Part shown: positions 21,001 to 27,244 of the stretch, one piece after another
Numbering within the stretch: position 1 is the stretch's first letter
Layout: every line of letters begins with the position of its first letter
Assembly (NCBI RefSeq): GCF_000485595.1
Contig: NW_014577855.1
Span: 60,460-89,242, forward strand
Origin: Priapulus caudatus
Lineage: Eukaryota; Priapulida; Priapulimorpha; Priapulimorphida; Priapulidae
Length of the DNA stretch: 28,783 nucleotides
Reading direction: 5' to 3'
Program-made: the position numbers and the translations under genes
Notes under the pieces: generated by a model
What the model was told of the DNA's origin: nothing
The model's database searches: none
The model's input: the letters and a program-made list of their open reading frames with translations, nothing else

Positions 21001-24000
21001 GGCTGTTTCCCAATGCATGTCTCTGATGTTTCCAACAAAAGTCGACCTTGAGCAACATAGCAGCCATGTGGTTGCAAGTTCCCTCAAGGCTGAAGTGATT
21101 TACAACACAGGTGTTATAGAATAGTATATAATTATTTTCTTTTTCTATACATTAGTCATTACATAAAAGCACCTAATAAATATTGACATGCTGGAGATAA
21201 TACAGACTGTATTACAGTGATATGGTTTATGTAAAAAATACCATATTATAACCAAAAAAATGGGAGTCTGAAACCTTTGTCCAGGGTTCTAACATATGTA
21301 TCATTCTTTTAGCAATAAGCCATAGTATTTCATGGAAACGCATCCTTTCCATGAATTAATATTTGTAAGTTTCATATTAGCTGTTTTATTACGAAATGAG
21401 TTCAAAAGTGTTCCAAAGTTAAAATTATATTATAAACTATAGATATGATACATTTTAACATGTCCAGCAAAACAACTGCATGCAGCAAGCACTTGAAATA
21501 ACTCGTATCTGCTTATCGATCAGCTTCCAAGTGTTGTGTGGTAACCCCTTGGGATGGACAGATATTCGCTCTCAGGAAACAGTACTTTGATGTAGCCATT
21601 ATGGGGTTATACAAAAGTTACATATTAAAATTACTGGCAAAATAACAAAGCTTTTTGCTCCTTAATTGTACTCTTACAGTCTTTCTGTAAACCTGTGCTC
21701 TCTAGCAGGTGAGTAGTCTAAAAACAGCAATGTTGAATGTTCTGGATCATGGTCGGAGGTAGTGCTAGTACTATAACCTATATTACTAGAGCTTAGCTAG
21801 GTCAGAGGCCACAAACATTCCCTCTTCATCCAACCATCCACTTTTCAAAGAGTCAGGATGGGGCATATCACCATCGGGGGTCTTTAGAAGCTCCTTAATG
21901 TGCCCGTGCTTCTGTTTGGAAACTTCTTCATAGGTAGATAGACGAGGTTGTTTAAAGTTATTTGCTACGTATGCCCTGGCAGCAAGTTCTTACTTTGTCC
22001 CTGTCACATGTAGCCCTGTGTTTCCTCACAAACTCCTTCAAAACCGTCACAGACCAGGATTCTACAATCTGTATATAGTGTTAATACTTCGTCACTCATA
22101 TTGATTTACGTTAATCTAACGCGATACTATAATAAAACTACTGAATTTTGCGCAGAGCATCACATTTCTATATAACTAAATGCTACGAGCAGCATTTGTT
22201 TATCTCCCTTGTCATTTAACCTGATGACGTTTCAAGATGGTGGCAGGACTACGATATGGCTTTTTGTTTACATTTTGAGCTAATTTGAACAATAGCTCGA
22301 ATGAGGCTGTGTAATGCCGCGGCCTCAGTCACGTGTTCATGGGGCCGTCCTCAATAGTGGCTTAAATTTATGTGCCTTGACTTAGTATGGGGAAGATGGA
22401 AGATATAGAGGCATGTTGTCAGTAGGATGGCCTTTTGTTCTGATTGCAGGTCTTAAAGGTGTGTGCTAACCATAACATTTTGCCTGGAGCATCACTTTCG
22501 GCCATGGCTGGCACTGGGAAGGCATGGGTGTGGTACGCGCAAGACTTTAGTGAGGAGCAGCCACAGAATGAGCATTTTTGCATCCGATTCAAGACTCCAG
22601 AAATTGCTCTCGAGTTCAAGCGAGTATTTGAGATTTGTGCTAAATTCACCGAGGTGAAATCTGATAAGGTATTGTACATTCTTTGTTTTAATATCCATTT
22701 TCGTTATCAGTTAAAATGCATTTGTAATTTTTTAGGGTTTCAGTGTGAACTCTACTTTTTGTTGCGCGTTTCATTTTAGTGTAAAAGGTACACACTGCTT
22801 ACAATGTTTCACACATTTGTATTAGCAGTGAATTATTATGTTACAATTTGTGTGGAAGTGTATTGCTGCTACCTGATTACTGTCCTAAATAAAATACTTC
22901 AATTCCATGTATTCAAGAAACCAACGGAATCACCAAAACCATCATTACCAGAAGATGTACTACCCTCAACTGGTTTTGGGTATAAATTCAAAGCGAAGGT
23001 TGGTTCATGGAACTGTGAGGTTTGCTACATCCACAACTCAGTTGACAAGACATGTTGCATCGCTTGCATGACACCAAAGCCAGGCAGCATGCCAGTGGCG
23101 GGCAAGATAGCTGGTTCGATCATGCAAGGGACGCCCATTGTGAACCCTGCTGGTGCAATAACGACTACTGGCTTCAGCTGTGGCTCAGCAGTCAGCAGAA
23201 CTGCTTCTGGAACTGTGACAAGTGGCCTCATGTTTGGCAATGTTCCTTTAGGTGTGATCAGTGCCCCAAAGCCATCTGTATTAACAACTAGTGGGTTTAT
23301 GCTCAGCACACAGCAGGCATCGGAGGTTTCTGATTCAAAGAACGCCGACGTTCTTACACCTGCAACACTTCCTACAGCTGTGCAGGGCTTTTCATACCAC
23401 AAAACCCAGCCAGACACAGCAAGAACAGGCTCTCCCGGTGGCACTTCACCTAGTGTCCTAGGAGAGCAGGGAGGTGGAACCAATGCTGCTAGTGATGGGG
23501 ACAAGCATGAAAATGATGATACCAATAAAATCTTTGGTGGGTTCAGTTTCTCAACGCCACCAAAGATACAAGGGGAGGTCGACAGCCCCCGTGTCAAGCC
23601 GTCAGCAGAGAAGTCAAAATCGGACACTGCTCCGAAGCCTAGCCCCTTTGCAGGCTTCATGTTTCCGATGGGAAATGATACGAATGCAAACGGGGATAAC
23701 GGCAGACAGGCTACCATGAATCTTCCAGCACCTGTCTTGGGTGCTGATACCACCCTCGACTTTGCGGCCCTAGCGAAGCTTGGCACTGATACGACGGATC
23801 ATGGCTTTCAGAAGTCGGAGAGCTTTGCTGGATTTCCGGGTGCAGGCAACCAGCTGTTTTCCCCTACAGCTGCTGACGATCAGCATACTAGCGACTTTGA
23901 GCCAACAGGAGACTTTCACCCAGTCATGCCCCTGCCAGCTCTCGTCGAGGTGAAAACAGGTGAAGAGGATGAGTCAAAGCAGTTTGGTGTGCGCGCGAAG

Positions 24001-26178
24001 CTATATCGCTTTGATCTTGAGGCAAAGGAATGGAAAGAGCGTGGCATTGGCGAGCTGAAGATCCTCAAACATAAAGTGCATGGCCGTTGCAGAGTCATCA
24101 TGCGTCGTGAACAAGTACATAAGCTGTGTGCAAATCACTATATCACACCAGAAATGACTTTGAATCCTGTGGATGACTCGGACACAAAGTGGTGTTGGCA
24201 CTGCATAGACCATTCTGAAGACAAGGGCAAGAAGGAGTTTTATGCAGCAAAGTTTAAGACTGCACAGCACGCTCACGAATTCAATGACATTTTCTATCAG
24301 TGCCAGAATAACCTCAAGGTGGCGACAAAATCTGTAAACACTAATGAAGATGAAGGTGTGTTAGATAACGAAACAAATGATCCCTCCCAGCCGTCCTTAG
24401 CTGAACTATTCAAACCAAAACCAGGCTCTTGGACATGCACAGCTTGCTACATAAACAATTCTGCCGATTCAAAACGTTGTATCGCTTGTGAAACGCCTAG
24501 ACCGGATGCAGAGGGATTGACACACCAGGCAGACAAACTGCAGCAGCCACTCACAGACCTCTTTAAACCAAAACCTGGGGCATGGATGTGTGATGTTTGT
24601 TCAGTATCTAACACGCGTGCTGCCACATGGTGTGTCGCTTGTGAAGCACCGAGAGCAGGTGGTAGTCACGAGGCAACCTCCGAGCCAGCTAGTGATGTGA
24701 GCAGTGGACATGTTGGAGTCGATGGGTTTACTTTCGATGTAGGAAATAGTGGAATGAGCCCTAGCACATCTACCCCTGGCATGCCAGTTGTGAATGTGTC
24801 AGGTGAAGGAGTGGGATTTACATTTAATAAATCCGTAGCTGCATCCGGCTTCTCATTTGTAAGGGATGTAAATAGGCCAGCTTCTACTTCGAACAGTGCA
24901 CTGCCTACATTTGCTTTTGGTATGACAGAAGAAAAGAATAATGCAACCAGCTCTGAGTTCCAGTTTAATTTGTCCGACGTAAAGTTCACAATTGGTGCTG
25001 GGGACGCAAGTAAAGACAGCTTGGATACAGATAAGCCGGGTCATGTTACCTACCAAGCATTGAATGCCCAAACCATCAGCTCCACTTCACAGAAAGACTC
25101 AGTTCAGGTGTCTAACGAGAGCTCCACAGTCTTCGGAACTACGAACGTCTCACTTAGTGCACCTGAGTTCAAGTTCAGTGGCGTACAGTCGCCAAGCGTG
25201 CCTGCCTCTAATCCTGAAAGTCCAGGCAGTCCGATCAAGTCACCGGGACGGGATGACAGTGAGCTTTACCATAGTGAGAATGAGAGTGACCACATTCACT
25301 TTGAACCGCTTATCCCACTGCCCGATAAGGTCGAGGTCGTGACCGGGGAGGAGGAGGAGAAGTTACTGTTTTCGCATCGGGCCAAGCTTTTTCGTCATGT
25401 GGACGGTGAGTGGAAGGAACGTGGTATCGGCGACATCAAGTTGTTGCTGCATCAGCAACTCCACACAGTGCGTGTGCTGATGCGACGCGAACGCATACTG
25501 ACTATTGCGTGCAACCACTACGTGAAGGCTGACATGGCACTTTTGGAGCATGATGAACGCTCATGGATGTGGTGTGCGATTGACCATGCCGACAACGTAC
25601 CTCGGGCAGAGAAGTTTGCTGTTCGCTTCAAGTCGCCGCAGATAGCAATGGCCTTCAGTGAGTCCTTTGAGGATGCCAAACAGCACATAGCAGGTGAGGG
25701 CGGGAAACTGGAGATAGGGAGCAGAGCACTGATGACGGAACACAATAAAGGTGGTGAGTTAATCACCAAAGACACCAGTGCAAGCCCAGACATTCCTGTT
25801 AAAGGCCTGAGTTCGAGCAGTCTGTCTTCATTTTCGTTCAATTTAGCACAGACAAAAGAGGTTGGTGTTGCATCAGACCCCTTATCATTTGGAAACAAGT
25901 TTGCAACACTGCCTAGCAAAACTGGCCCATCGTTCGCTAGATCCAGCTTCGGGCAGAGCATAACATCTACTCAGTTACCGTCCGGTGGCACCAGCATGGA
26001 AGAAAGTGTTTCCACCACTCGGTCACTATTTGGACATCCAGATTTCACTCACGACCAAGCACCCGCCTCACTGTCAGCGTTTGGAGGGTTTGGTGTTGGA
26101 AAGCCAAGCTCTTTCCCTGGATTCACATTTGGAGCAGCAGAAAAGAGTTTCTTTTCTGATGAAGGTGCGATATACTAA
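5893..26178 (+). CDS. RANBP2: RanBP2/Nup358-like nucleoporin, 3' portion, 10 exons (spliced)
   Basis: Seen: ten exons whose GT/AG borders and codon phases all agree (174, 226, 128, 211, 297, 111, 104, 165, 219 and 3261 nt; 4896 nt in total, 1631 residues plus TAA). The encoded order is coiled coil, Pro/Tyr/Ser-rich linker, RanBD1, zinc finger, RanBD2, two zinc fingers, RanBD3, FG-motif tail. RanBD signatures are TGEE, AKLx[12 protein letters not shown] and (C/A)CNH or CANH. Zinc fingers show W-x-C-x2-C-x10-C-x2-C. Family knowledge: RanBP2/Nup358 sits on the cytoplasmic filaments of the nuclear pore, binds RanGTP through RanBDs and takes part in nuclear export and import. Inferred: the TPR N-terminus is outside the window or unrecognised. 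No SUMO-ligase internal repeat or cyclophilin domain was recognised. Introns range from 135 nt to 5.2 kb and are loaded with mobile elements. The identity is firm; exact exon borders are by inspection only. Confidence 0.9.
6530..6755 (+). CDS. RANBP2: RANBP2-like exon 2: end of coiled coil and acidic/Tyr linker
   Basis: Acceptor is CTATGCAG|TCACAG and donor GACG|GTAAAT. It starts at phase 0 and ends with one base of a split Gly codon, completed by GT of the next exon. It encodes [20 protein letters not shown], a Pro/Ala-rich stretch, then [17 protein letters not shown]. No domain was recognised; the sequence looks like a disordered linker. Confidence 0.8.
6891..7018 (+). CDS. RANBP2: RANBP2-like exon 3: acidic Tyr/Pro-rich linker
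   Basis: Acceptor is GCTGCATAG|GTGATG and donor CACAG|GTAAGT, a near-consensus site. The first two bases complete the Gly codon from exon 2, and the exon ends at phase 0. The product reads [20 protein letters not shown] followed by a Pro/Tyr-rich stretch ending YPYTQ. It is separated from exon 2 by only 135 nt and from exon 4 by 5.2 kb. Confidence 0.8.
7505..8165 (+). repeat. 308-bp tandem repeat with GTCCGTCC leader, in intron 3
   Basis: The block CTACGGTCAACGATAACTCA followed by ACCGTTTGACCCACATGTTT begins at 7590 and again at 7898, so the period is 308 bp. A third, decayed partial copy (GTTACTCCTATGGGAGAGAT) is at 8128-8147. The leader has TTTAGCTCGCATTTACATCG, GATGAGCTATTGCC and GTCCGTC repeats, like the element at 3303. 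Each unit carries the inverted motif CTCCTATGGGAG. Confidence 0.8.
8441..9980. mobile_element. Probable DNA element with GGCCCG-rich inverted ends
   Basis: The left end has AGTTTGAAAATTTACAGGCC with palindromes of GGCCCGCCGGGCC type. The right end, reverse-complemented, reads CAGGGTTCGAAATTCTAACG then GGCCC. The ends are therefore similar in inverted orientation but diverged. CTTTA precedes CAGAGG on the left and follows CCCTG on the right, a possible short target duplication. Inside are CA and CACCT microsatellites (8657-8680, 8890-8950) and no transposase frame. The inverted ends are suggestive, not perfect. Confidence 0.45.
8885..8952. repeat. CA/CACCT microsatellite
   Basis: Runs of ACACACCCC, CACCTCACCTCACCTCAC and ACACACACC; a companion CA run is at 8657-8680. 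Simple sequence. Confidence 0.85.
9981..12262. other. Rest of intron 3: no recognised gene
   Basis: Short unrelated frames only. It holds a hairpin CCTCCCATATAAAGGGAGG (11368-11386), a TCTG microsatellite (11448-11458 and 11591-11601) and a GA-rich stretch 11398-11440. A possible decayed LTR at about 11015-11572 is discussed under findings. Confidence 0.5.
12263..12473 (+). CDS. RANBP2: RANBP2-like exon 4: Pro/Tyr/His-rich linker
   Basis: Acceptor is TTTGCATTGCAG|CTGTCA and donor GGAG|GTTAGT. It starts at phase 0 and ends with one base of a split Ala codon. The product is low-complexity, with [18 protein letters not shown] followed by repeated YPP, YYP and PFPYYP motifs. The composition continues that of exon 3, which supports the join across the transposon-rich 5.2-kb intron. 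Confidence 0.75.
12474..13693. other. Intron 4: no recognised element
   Basis: 1.2 kb of AT-rich sequence. I saw no inverted ends, no repeats shared with the rest of the window and no protein motif. Confidence 0.5.
13694..13990 (+). CDS. RANBP2: RANBP2-like exon 5: Leu/Pro/Ser-rich linker
   Basis: Acceptor is ATGTCGCAG|CTTTGC and donor AAGCG|GTGCGT. The exon starts with two bases completing Ala and ends with one base of a Gly codon. The product begins [20 protein letters not shown] and continues Ser/Ala/Pro-rich, with recurring LP dipeptides. No folded domain was recognised. The GTGCGT donor is acceptable but not consensus. Confidence 0.75.
14071..14086. repeat. TA microsatellite
   Basis: A run of eight or so TA dinucleotides just upstream of the foldback element, in intron 5. 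Confidence 0.9.
14163..14791. mobile_element. Foldback element with ~240-bp inverted arms, TA-flanked
   Basis: The left arm 14163-14404 (CGATTTACTACGCGTAACTC onward) is matched by the reverse complement of 14559-14791. Both ends are bounded by TA (14161-14162 and 14792-14793). The short centre plus start of the right arm carries a tandem repeat of about 44 bp (CTCGCCGAGTGTTGATGYCT, then CCAGCGAGCCAGATGC). There is no transposase frame; open frames on both strands are mirror images of the arms. It resembles a non-autonomous hairpin element with TA target choice. Confidence 0.85.
15039..15922. mobile_element. 884-bp inverted-repeat (MITE-like) element, TA-flanked
   Basis: The left end ATGGCCCTATCACACC continues into AGCCAGCGTATGCCGGACGT. 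The right end is its reverse complement (ACGTCCGGCATACGCTGGCT, then GGTGTGACAGGGCCAT) with a 10-nt indel inside the repeat. TA flanks both sides. The interior has no protein motif and is saturated with ACGTA/TACGT and AAGTTA-type words. It lies in intron 5 and ends 39 nt before exon 6. Confidence 0.85.
15962..16072 (+). CDS. RANBP2: RANBP2-like exon 6: short linker exon
   Basis: It follows a T-rich acceptor (ATTTTTTTAG) and ends CCCG|GTTAGT. The first two bases complete the Gly codon of exon 5 and it ends one base into an Ala codon. It encodes [20 protein letters not shown] and a Thr/Pro-rich end. It begins only 39 nt after the 884-bp inverted-repeat element, so that element sits almost on the splice acceptor. 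Confidence 0.7.
16330..16450. repeat. AT-rich low-complexity block
   Basis: About 120 nt of TATATA, ATTTAT and TTTTAATATAT words, with a possible TA-rich hairpin. A similar AT block is at 20380-20430. Confidence 0.8.
16724..17209. mobile_element. TTAA-flanked inverted-repeat element with iterated end motif
   Basis: The left end GCTAGCCGCACACTATCCGA is the exact reverse complement of the right end (17190-17209). TTAA precedes the left end (16720-16723) and, after one extra A, follows the right end (17211-17214), as in piggyBac-type insertions. The motif CGGATAGTGTGCG or a close variant recurs in the same orientation at 16887, 16918, 17108, 17148 and 17191. A 20-bp repeat (GGCTCGGGAGGCTTAAGATT) is present near 16793-16840. 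There is no transposase frame. Confidence 0.8.
17216..17842 (-). other. Possible internal leader of the LTR element; no domain
   Basis: The sequence following the primer site on the minus strand has a short frame (17653-17838) rich in Glu/Asp/Lys. It also has a direct repeat of GAACAGCAGAATACGATCAC type (about 17560-17615). Nothing resembles a nucleocapsid zinc knuckle, protease or reverse transcriptase. It could be the untranslated leader or host DNA. Confidence 0.3.
17843..17916 (-). other. Extended primer-binding site: complement of nearly full tRNA-His
   Basis: The plus strand reads as a tRNA-His. The anticodon stem TTGCG/CGCAA is intact with loop TTGTGGC (GTG anticodon at 17875-17877). 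The T-loop TTCGAAT has a four-pair stem, the A-box region ATAGTGGTTAGTAC is present, and the 3' end is TCACGGCACCA with CCA written in the DNA. The 5' acceptor strand is damaged: only CGTG is left, followed by one extra base. As a gene this would be a broken tRNA. On the minus strand, next to the LTR, it is a primer-binding site (TGGTGCCGTGATCAGGAT) extended over the entire tRNA. Confidence 0.65.
17920..18210 (-). mobile_element. LTR of a retrotransposon remnant (minus orientation)
   Basis: Read on the minus strand, the segment begins TGTTATACGGCC and ends CCACTCTACA, giving TG...CA borders and 291 bp. It has a TATA-like GTTTAAAAAGG at 18071-18081 and AATAAA at 17988-17993, spaced as expected for U3-R-U5. 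It is followed after three bases by a tRNA-His primer-binding site at 17916. No second LTR and no gag-pol frame were found toward lower coordinates, so the element is truncated. The 5' border is chosen by the TG rule only. Confidence 0.6.
18647..18750 (+). CDS. RANBP2: RANBP2-like exon 7: start of Ran-binding domain 1
   Basis: Acceptor is TTCTTCCAATAG|CTGCTA and donor GAG|GTCAGT, ending at phase 0. It encodes [20 protein letters not shown], then [12 protein letters not shown]. The phrase F-x-PLIPLP-[DA]-[KE] is the standard entry to a RanBD, and it recurs at 25300-25330 ahead of RanBD3. Confidence 0.85.
19025..19189 (+). CDS. RANBP2: RANBP2-like exon 8: core of Ran-binding domain 1
   Basis: 55 codons, phase 0 at both ends, between ATTCTGCAG|GTCGAG and GATCAG|GTACTG. 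It encodes [20 protein letters not shown], then KEWKERGIG and ARVLMRRDQ. These are core RanBD motifs and align residue by residue with the two RanBDs in exon 10. The following intron (3.26 kb) carries the 3-kb inverted-repeat element. Confidence 0.9.
19596..19668 (-). pseudogene. tRNA-like sequence (tRNA pseudogene or SINE head)
   Basis: On the minus strand TAGCCGAGCGAGT resembles a Pol III A box and GTGGATCGAATCCC a B box, about 35 nt apart. A run of T follows 3' of it, as a Pol III terminator would. The anticodon stem cannot be folded cleanly and the acceptor stem is poor, so it is not a working tRNA. Confidence 0.45.
19902..20060 (+). repeat. 58-bp tandem repeat next to telomeric array
   Basis: The unit starting GCCGTATCTTAATGTCTCGA and continuing GGCTACGGGTACGGCAGTCA begins at 19902, 19960 and 20018 (period exactly 58). 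The third copy is diverged and cut short. Each unit holds GCATGCGC and CTCGAG palindromes. Confidence 0.9.
20095..20146. repeat. Interstitial telomeric array (CCCTAA)n
   Basis: Seven or eight nearly perfect CCCTAA units following CCTATCCCTAACCCAACC. It has the same orientation as the array at 2841-2884. It sits 35 nt after the 58-bp repeats inside the 3-kb element. Confidence 0.95.
20545..20945 (-). pseudogene. Decayed LINE reverse-transcriptase fragment
   Basis: The minus strand gives [20 protein letters not shown] near 20865-20935. Further along come [20 protein letters not shown] and FADD, the RT region before and at the catalytic site, with stops and frameshifts between. It is a different copy from the LINE at 549-2035, judging by sequence (SPNQFGF versus FQSSFRS). 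Confidence 0.75.
21786..22099 (-). pseudogene. Decayed coding remnant near right end of the 3-kb element
   Basis: The minus strand has an ATG at 22097-22099 followed by [20 protein letters not shown], then TGA. In another frame (21989 to the TAG at 21786) it reads [20 protein letters not shown] and later [20 protein letters not shown]. The latter phrase resembles the N-terminal region of YqaJ/SWIM-type proteins carried by some DNA transposons (my recollection, not a search). Its position, about 100 nt inside the inverted end and pointing inward, fits the 5' end of an element-encoded gene, now broken by a frameshift. Confidence 0.35.
22450..22668 (+). CDS. RANBP2: RANBP2-like exon 9: end of Ran-binding domain 1
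   Basis: 73 codons, phase 0 at both ends, between TGATTGCAG|GTCTTA and GATAAG|GTATTG. It encodes [10 protein letters not shown], then [23 protein letters not shown] and FEICAKF, the C-terminal half of a RanBD. It joins exon 8 seamlessly ([13 protein letters not shown]). The frame stays open past the donor, so only the splice motif and homology mark its end. Confidence 0.9.
22918..26178 (+). CDS. RANBP2: RANBP2-like exon 10: ZnF1, RanBD2, ZnF2-3, RanBD3, FG tail, stop
   Basis: One 3.26-kb exon. Its start is set at ATTCAAG|AAACCA, which keeps phase 0 from exon 9; the open frame runs back to 22804, but that part reads as hydrophobic intron-like sequence. ZnF1 is at about 22996-23085 (SWNCEVC, CCIAC). 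RanBD2 is at about 23900-24315. ZnF2 (about 24418-24507) and ZnF3 (about 24568-24660) share the lead-in LFKPKPG[SA]W, a recent-looking module duplication. RanBD3 is at about 25300-25690. Scattered GFSF, GFMF, GFTF, SFGQ and FGGFG motifs lie between domains and in the tail, as in pore FG proteins. It ends DEGAIY then TAA at 26176. An alternative end is a donor at GATGAAG|GTGCGA (26165), leading to exons not identified here. Confidence 0.92.
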   Translation, partial: KPTESPKPSLPEDVLPSTGFGYKFKAKVGSWNCEVCYIHNSVDKTCCIACMTPKPGSMPVAGKIAGSIMQGTPIVNPAGAITTTGFSCGSAVSRTASGTVTSGLMFGNVPLGVISAPKPSVLTTSGFMLSTQQASEVSDSKNADVLTPATLPTAVQGFSYHKTQPDTARTGSPGGTSPSVLGEQGGGTNAASDGDKHENDDTNKIFGGFSFSTPPKIQGEVDSPRVKPSAEKSKSDTAPKPSPFAGFMFPMGNDTNANGDNGRQATMNLPAPVLGADTTLDFAALAKLGTDTTDHGFQKSESFAGFPGAGNQLFSPTAADDQHTSDFEPTGDFHPVMPLPALVEVKTGEEDESKQFGVRAKLYRFDLEAKEWKERGIGELKILKHKVHGRCRVIMRREQVHKLCANHYITPEMTLNPVDDSDTKWCWHCIDHSEDKGKKEFYAAKFKTAQHAHEFNDIFYQCQNNLKVATKSVNTNEDEGVLDNETNDPSQPSLAELFKPKPGSWTCTACYINNSADSKRCIACETPRPDAEGLTHQADKLQQPLTDLFKPKPGAWMCDVCSVSNTRAATWCVACEAPRAGGSHEATSEPASDVSSGHVGVDGFTFDVGNSGMSPSTSTPGMPVVNVSGEGVGFTFNKSVAASGFSFVRDVNRPASTSNSALPTFAFGMTEEKNNATSSEFQFNLSDVKFTIGAGDASKDSLDTDKPGHVTYQALNAQTISSTSQKDSVQVSNESSTVFGTTNVSLSAPEFKFSGVQSPSVPASNPESPGSPIKSPGRDDSELYHSENESDHIHFEPLIPLPDKVEVVTGEEEEKLLFSHRAKLFRHVDGEWKERGIGDIKLLLHQQLHTVRVLMRRERILTIACNHYVKADMALLEHDERSWMWCAIDHADNVPRAEKFAVRFKSPQIAMAFSESFEDAKQHIAGEGGKLEIGSRALMTEHNKGGELITKDTSASPDIPVKGLSSSSLSSFSFNLAQTKEVGVASDPLSFGNKFATLPSKTGPSFARSSFGQSITSTQLPSGGTSMEESVSTTRSLFGHPDFTHDQAPASLSAFGGFGVGKPSSFPGFTFGAAEKSFFSDEGAIY

Positions 26179-27240
26179 TATTTATGAAGTCTCGTTGCAA
26201 CTGCTCTCACAATTCGGATGCTCAGTTTAAAGTTCATTACATTTTATATGATATTGAGTTCCACTTTCATTTTCAGTTCACAAACTATTATTTTTTATAA
26301 TGTGTATGTGCGTGATTATGTGTCTGTGCGTTTGAAGTGTACATAGGCAGTTCCAGGATAAAGTAGACATGAGCTAAAATTTCAGTCAAGTAAAAGTTGC
26401 TTTTGCATAATGATATGTAATTTTATTTTCTTGGGTGAAATGTTCTTCATGCCAAGCAAGCCATGTTTGAGCGACATTGTAATGACAAACATTTAATAGT
26501 GGTTAAAGGAACCGGGTCTGGCATTTGCAGGTACTGTTAGTGCATGTGATTTTAATCAGAGCATAGTGAGGAAATGTGGCATGCATGCTAACACAATTGA
26601 CCCATGTGTTAGCTGTATGTTGCCAAAAAGCCAGCTGCCAGCTTGCACGCAGCAGCCCTGCCAATCAACCTTAGGTGTGCCAAAAAAACATGCCAGTCGT
26701 CTCTACTGTTGAAATGGAAAAACATGGGTATATTTGTCGTAGCTCTTTTACTGACTGCAAACCAATAATCTGTAGTATTCATGAACGTTTAATGTCACTA
26801 TCTTGACTTAAAAACACAAAATAAGAAAATACGATGTACACAAAGCATTGATTTCAAATAGATTACGTAGAAAAGTGATTCATCAATGTAACATTTATTA
26901 ATTATTAATGTATTATTTATTGATACAAAATTGTGTTGTATTAAGAAATGTGAGAGTACTCAAACTAATTATTATAATGTTCTTACTACTTGTCTATGCT
27001 AACATTAAAATAATCCACCGGTCCCTGATCCAGTGAGATCAGGTTTATATACTTCTTTCAACATATTTTACAGCTGAAACTCTTAGCTGATTTTACATAT
27101 GTTGCAGCAATCATTCCTCGTGGTTGGGGTTGTATTTACCAAGACTTCGAAATTGCCCATTTGGCCTAACATCCTATTAATCAGCATAACAGTTCTGTCT
27201 TGACACCACTATATATTCTACAAGAAGAAGGGTTATAGTC
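26179..27240. other. Unassigned region downstream of the nucleoporin stop
   Basis: AT-rich with no coding frame of note. It presumably starts with the 3' untranslated region. I found no AATAAA on the plus strand within the first 800 nt and only an ATTAAA at 27004, so the transcript end is unclear. Confidence 0.45.
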
Positions 27241-27244
27241 AGGG

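Larger units (their letters stand above)
19282..22255. mobile_element. ~3-kb DNA transposon-like element with ~60-bp inverted ends
   Basis: The left end 19282-19340 (ATCGTAAAGTCCCGCTGCCA, then TTGAAACGTCATCAGGTCAA) is matched by the reverse complement of 22195-22255 (ACCTGATGACGTTTCAAGAT, then GGCAGGACTACGAT). The span fills intron 8 almost completely. Inside are a tRNA-like sequence, 58-bp repeats, a telomeric array, a LINE RT fragment and a decayed minus-strand coding remnant near the right end. Clear target duplications were not seen. Confidence 0.75.

Noticed and set aside
22804-22917. N-terminal extension of the long open frame ([12 protein letters not shown]...)
   Set aside because: Hydrophobic and intron-like. 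Starting the exon at 22918 after ATTCAAG keeps the phase from exon 9 and gives a sensible linker into the zinc finger.
23025-23786. 253-codon open frame on the minus strand
   Set aside because: It is the antisense shadow of nucleoporin exon 10, whose plus-strand product has clear RanBD and zinc-finger motifs. The minus product has none.
25518-25961. 147-codon minus-strand frame
   Set aside because: Also antisense to exon 10 (RanBD3 and FG tail), with no recognisable domain.
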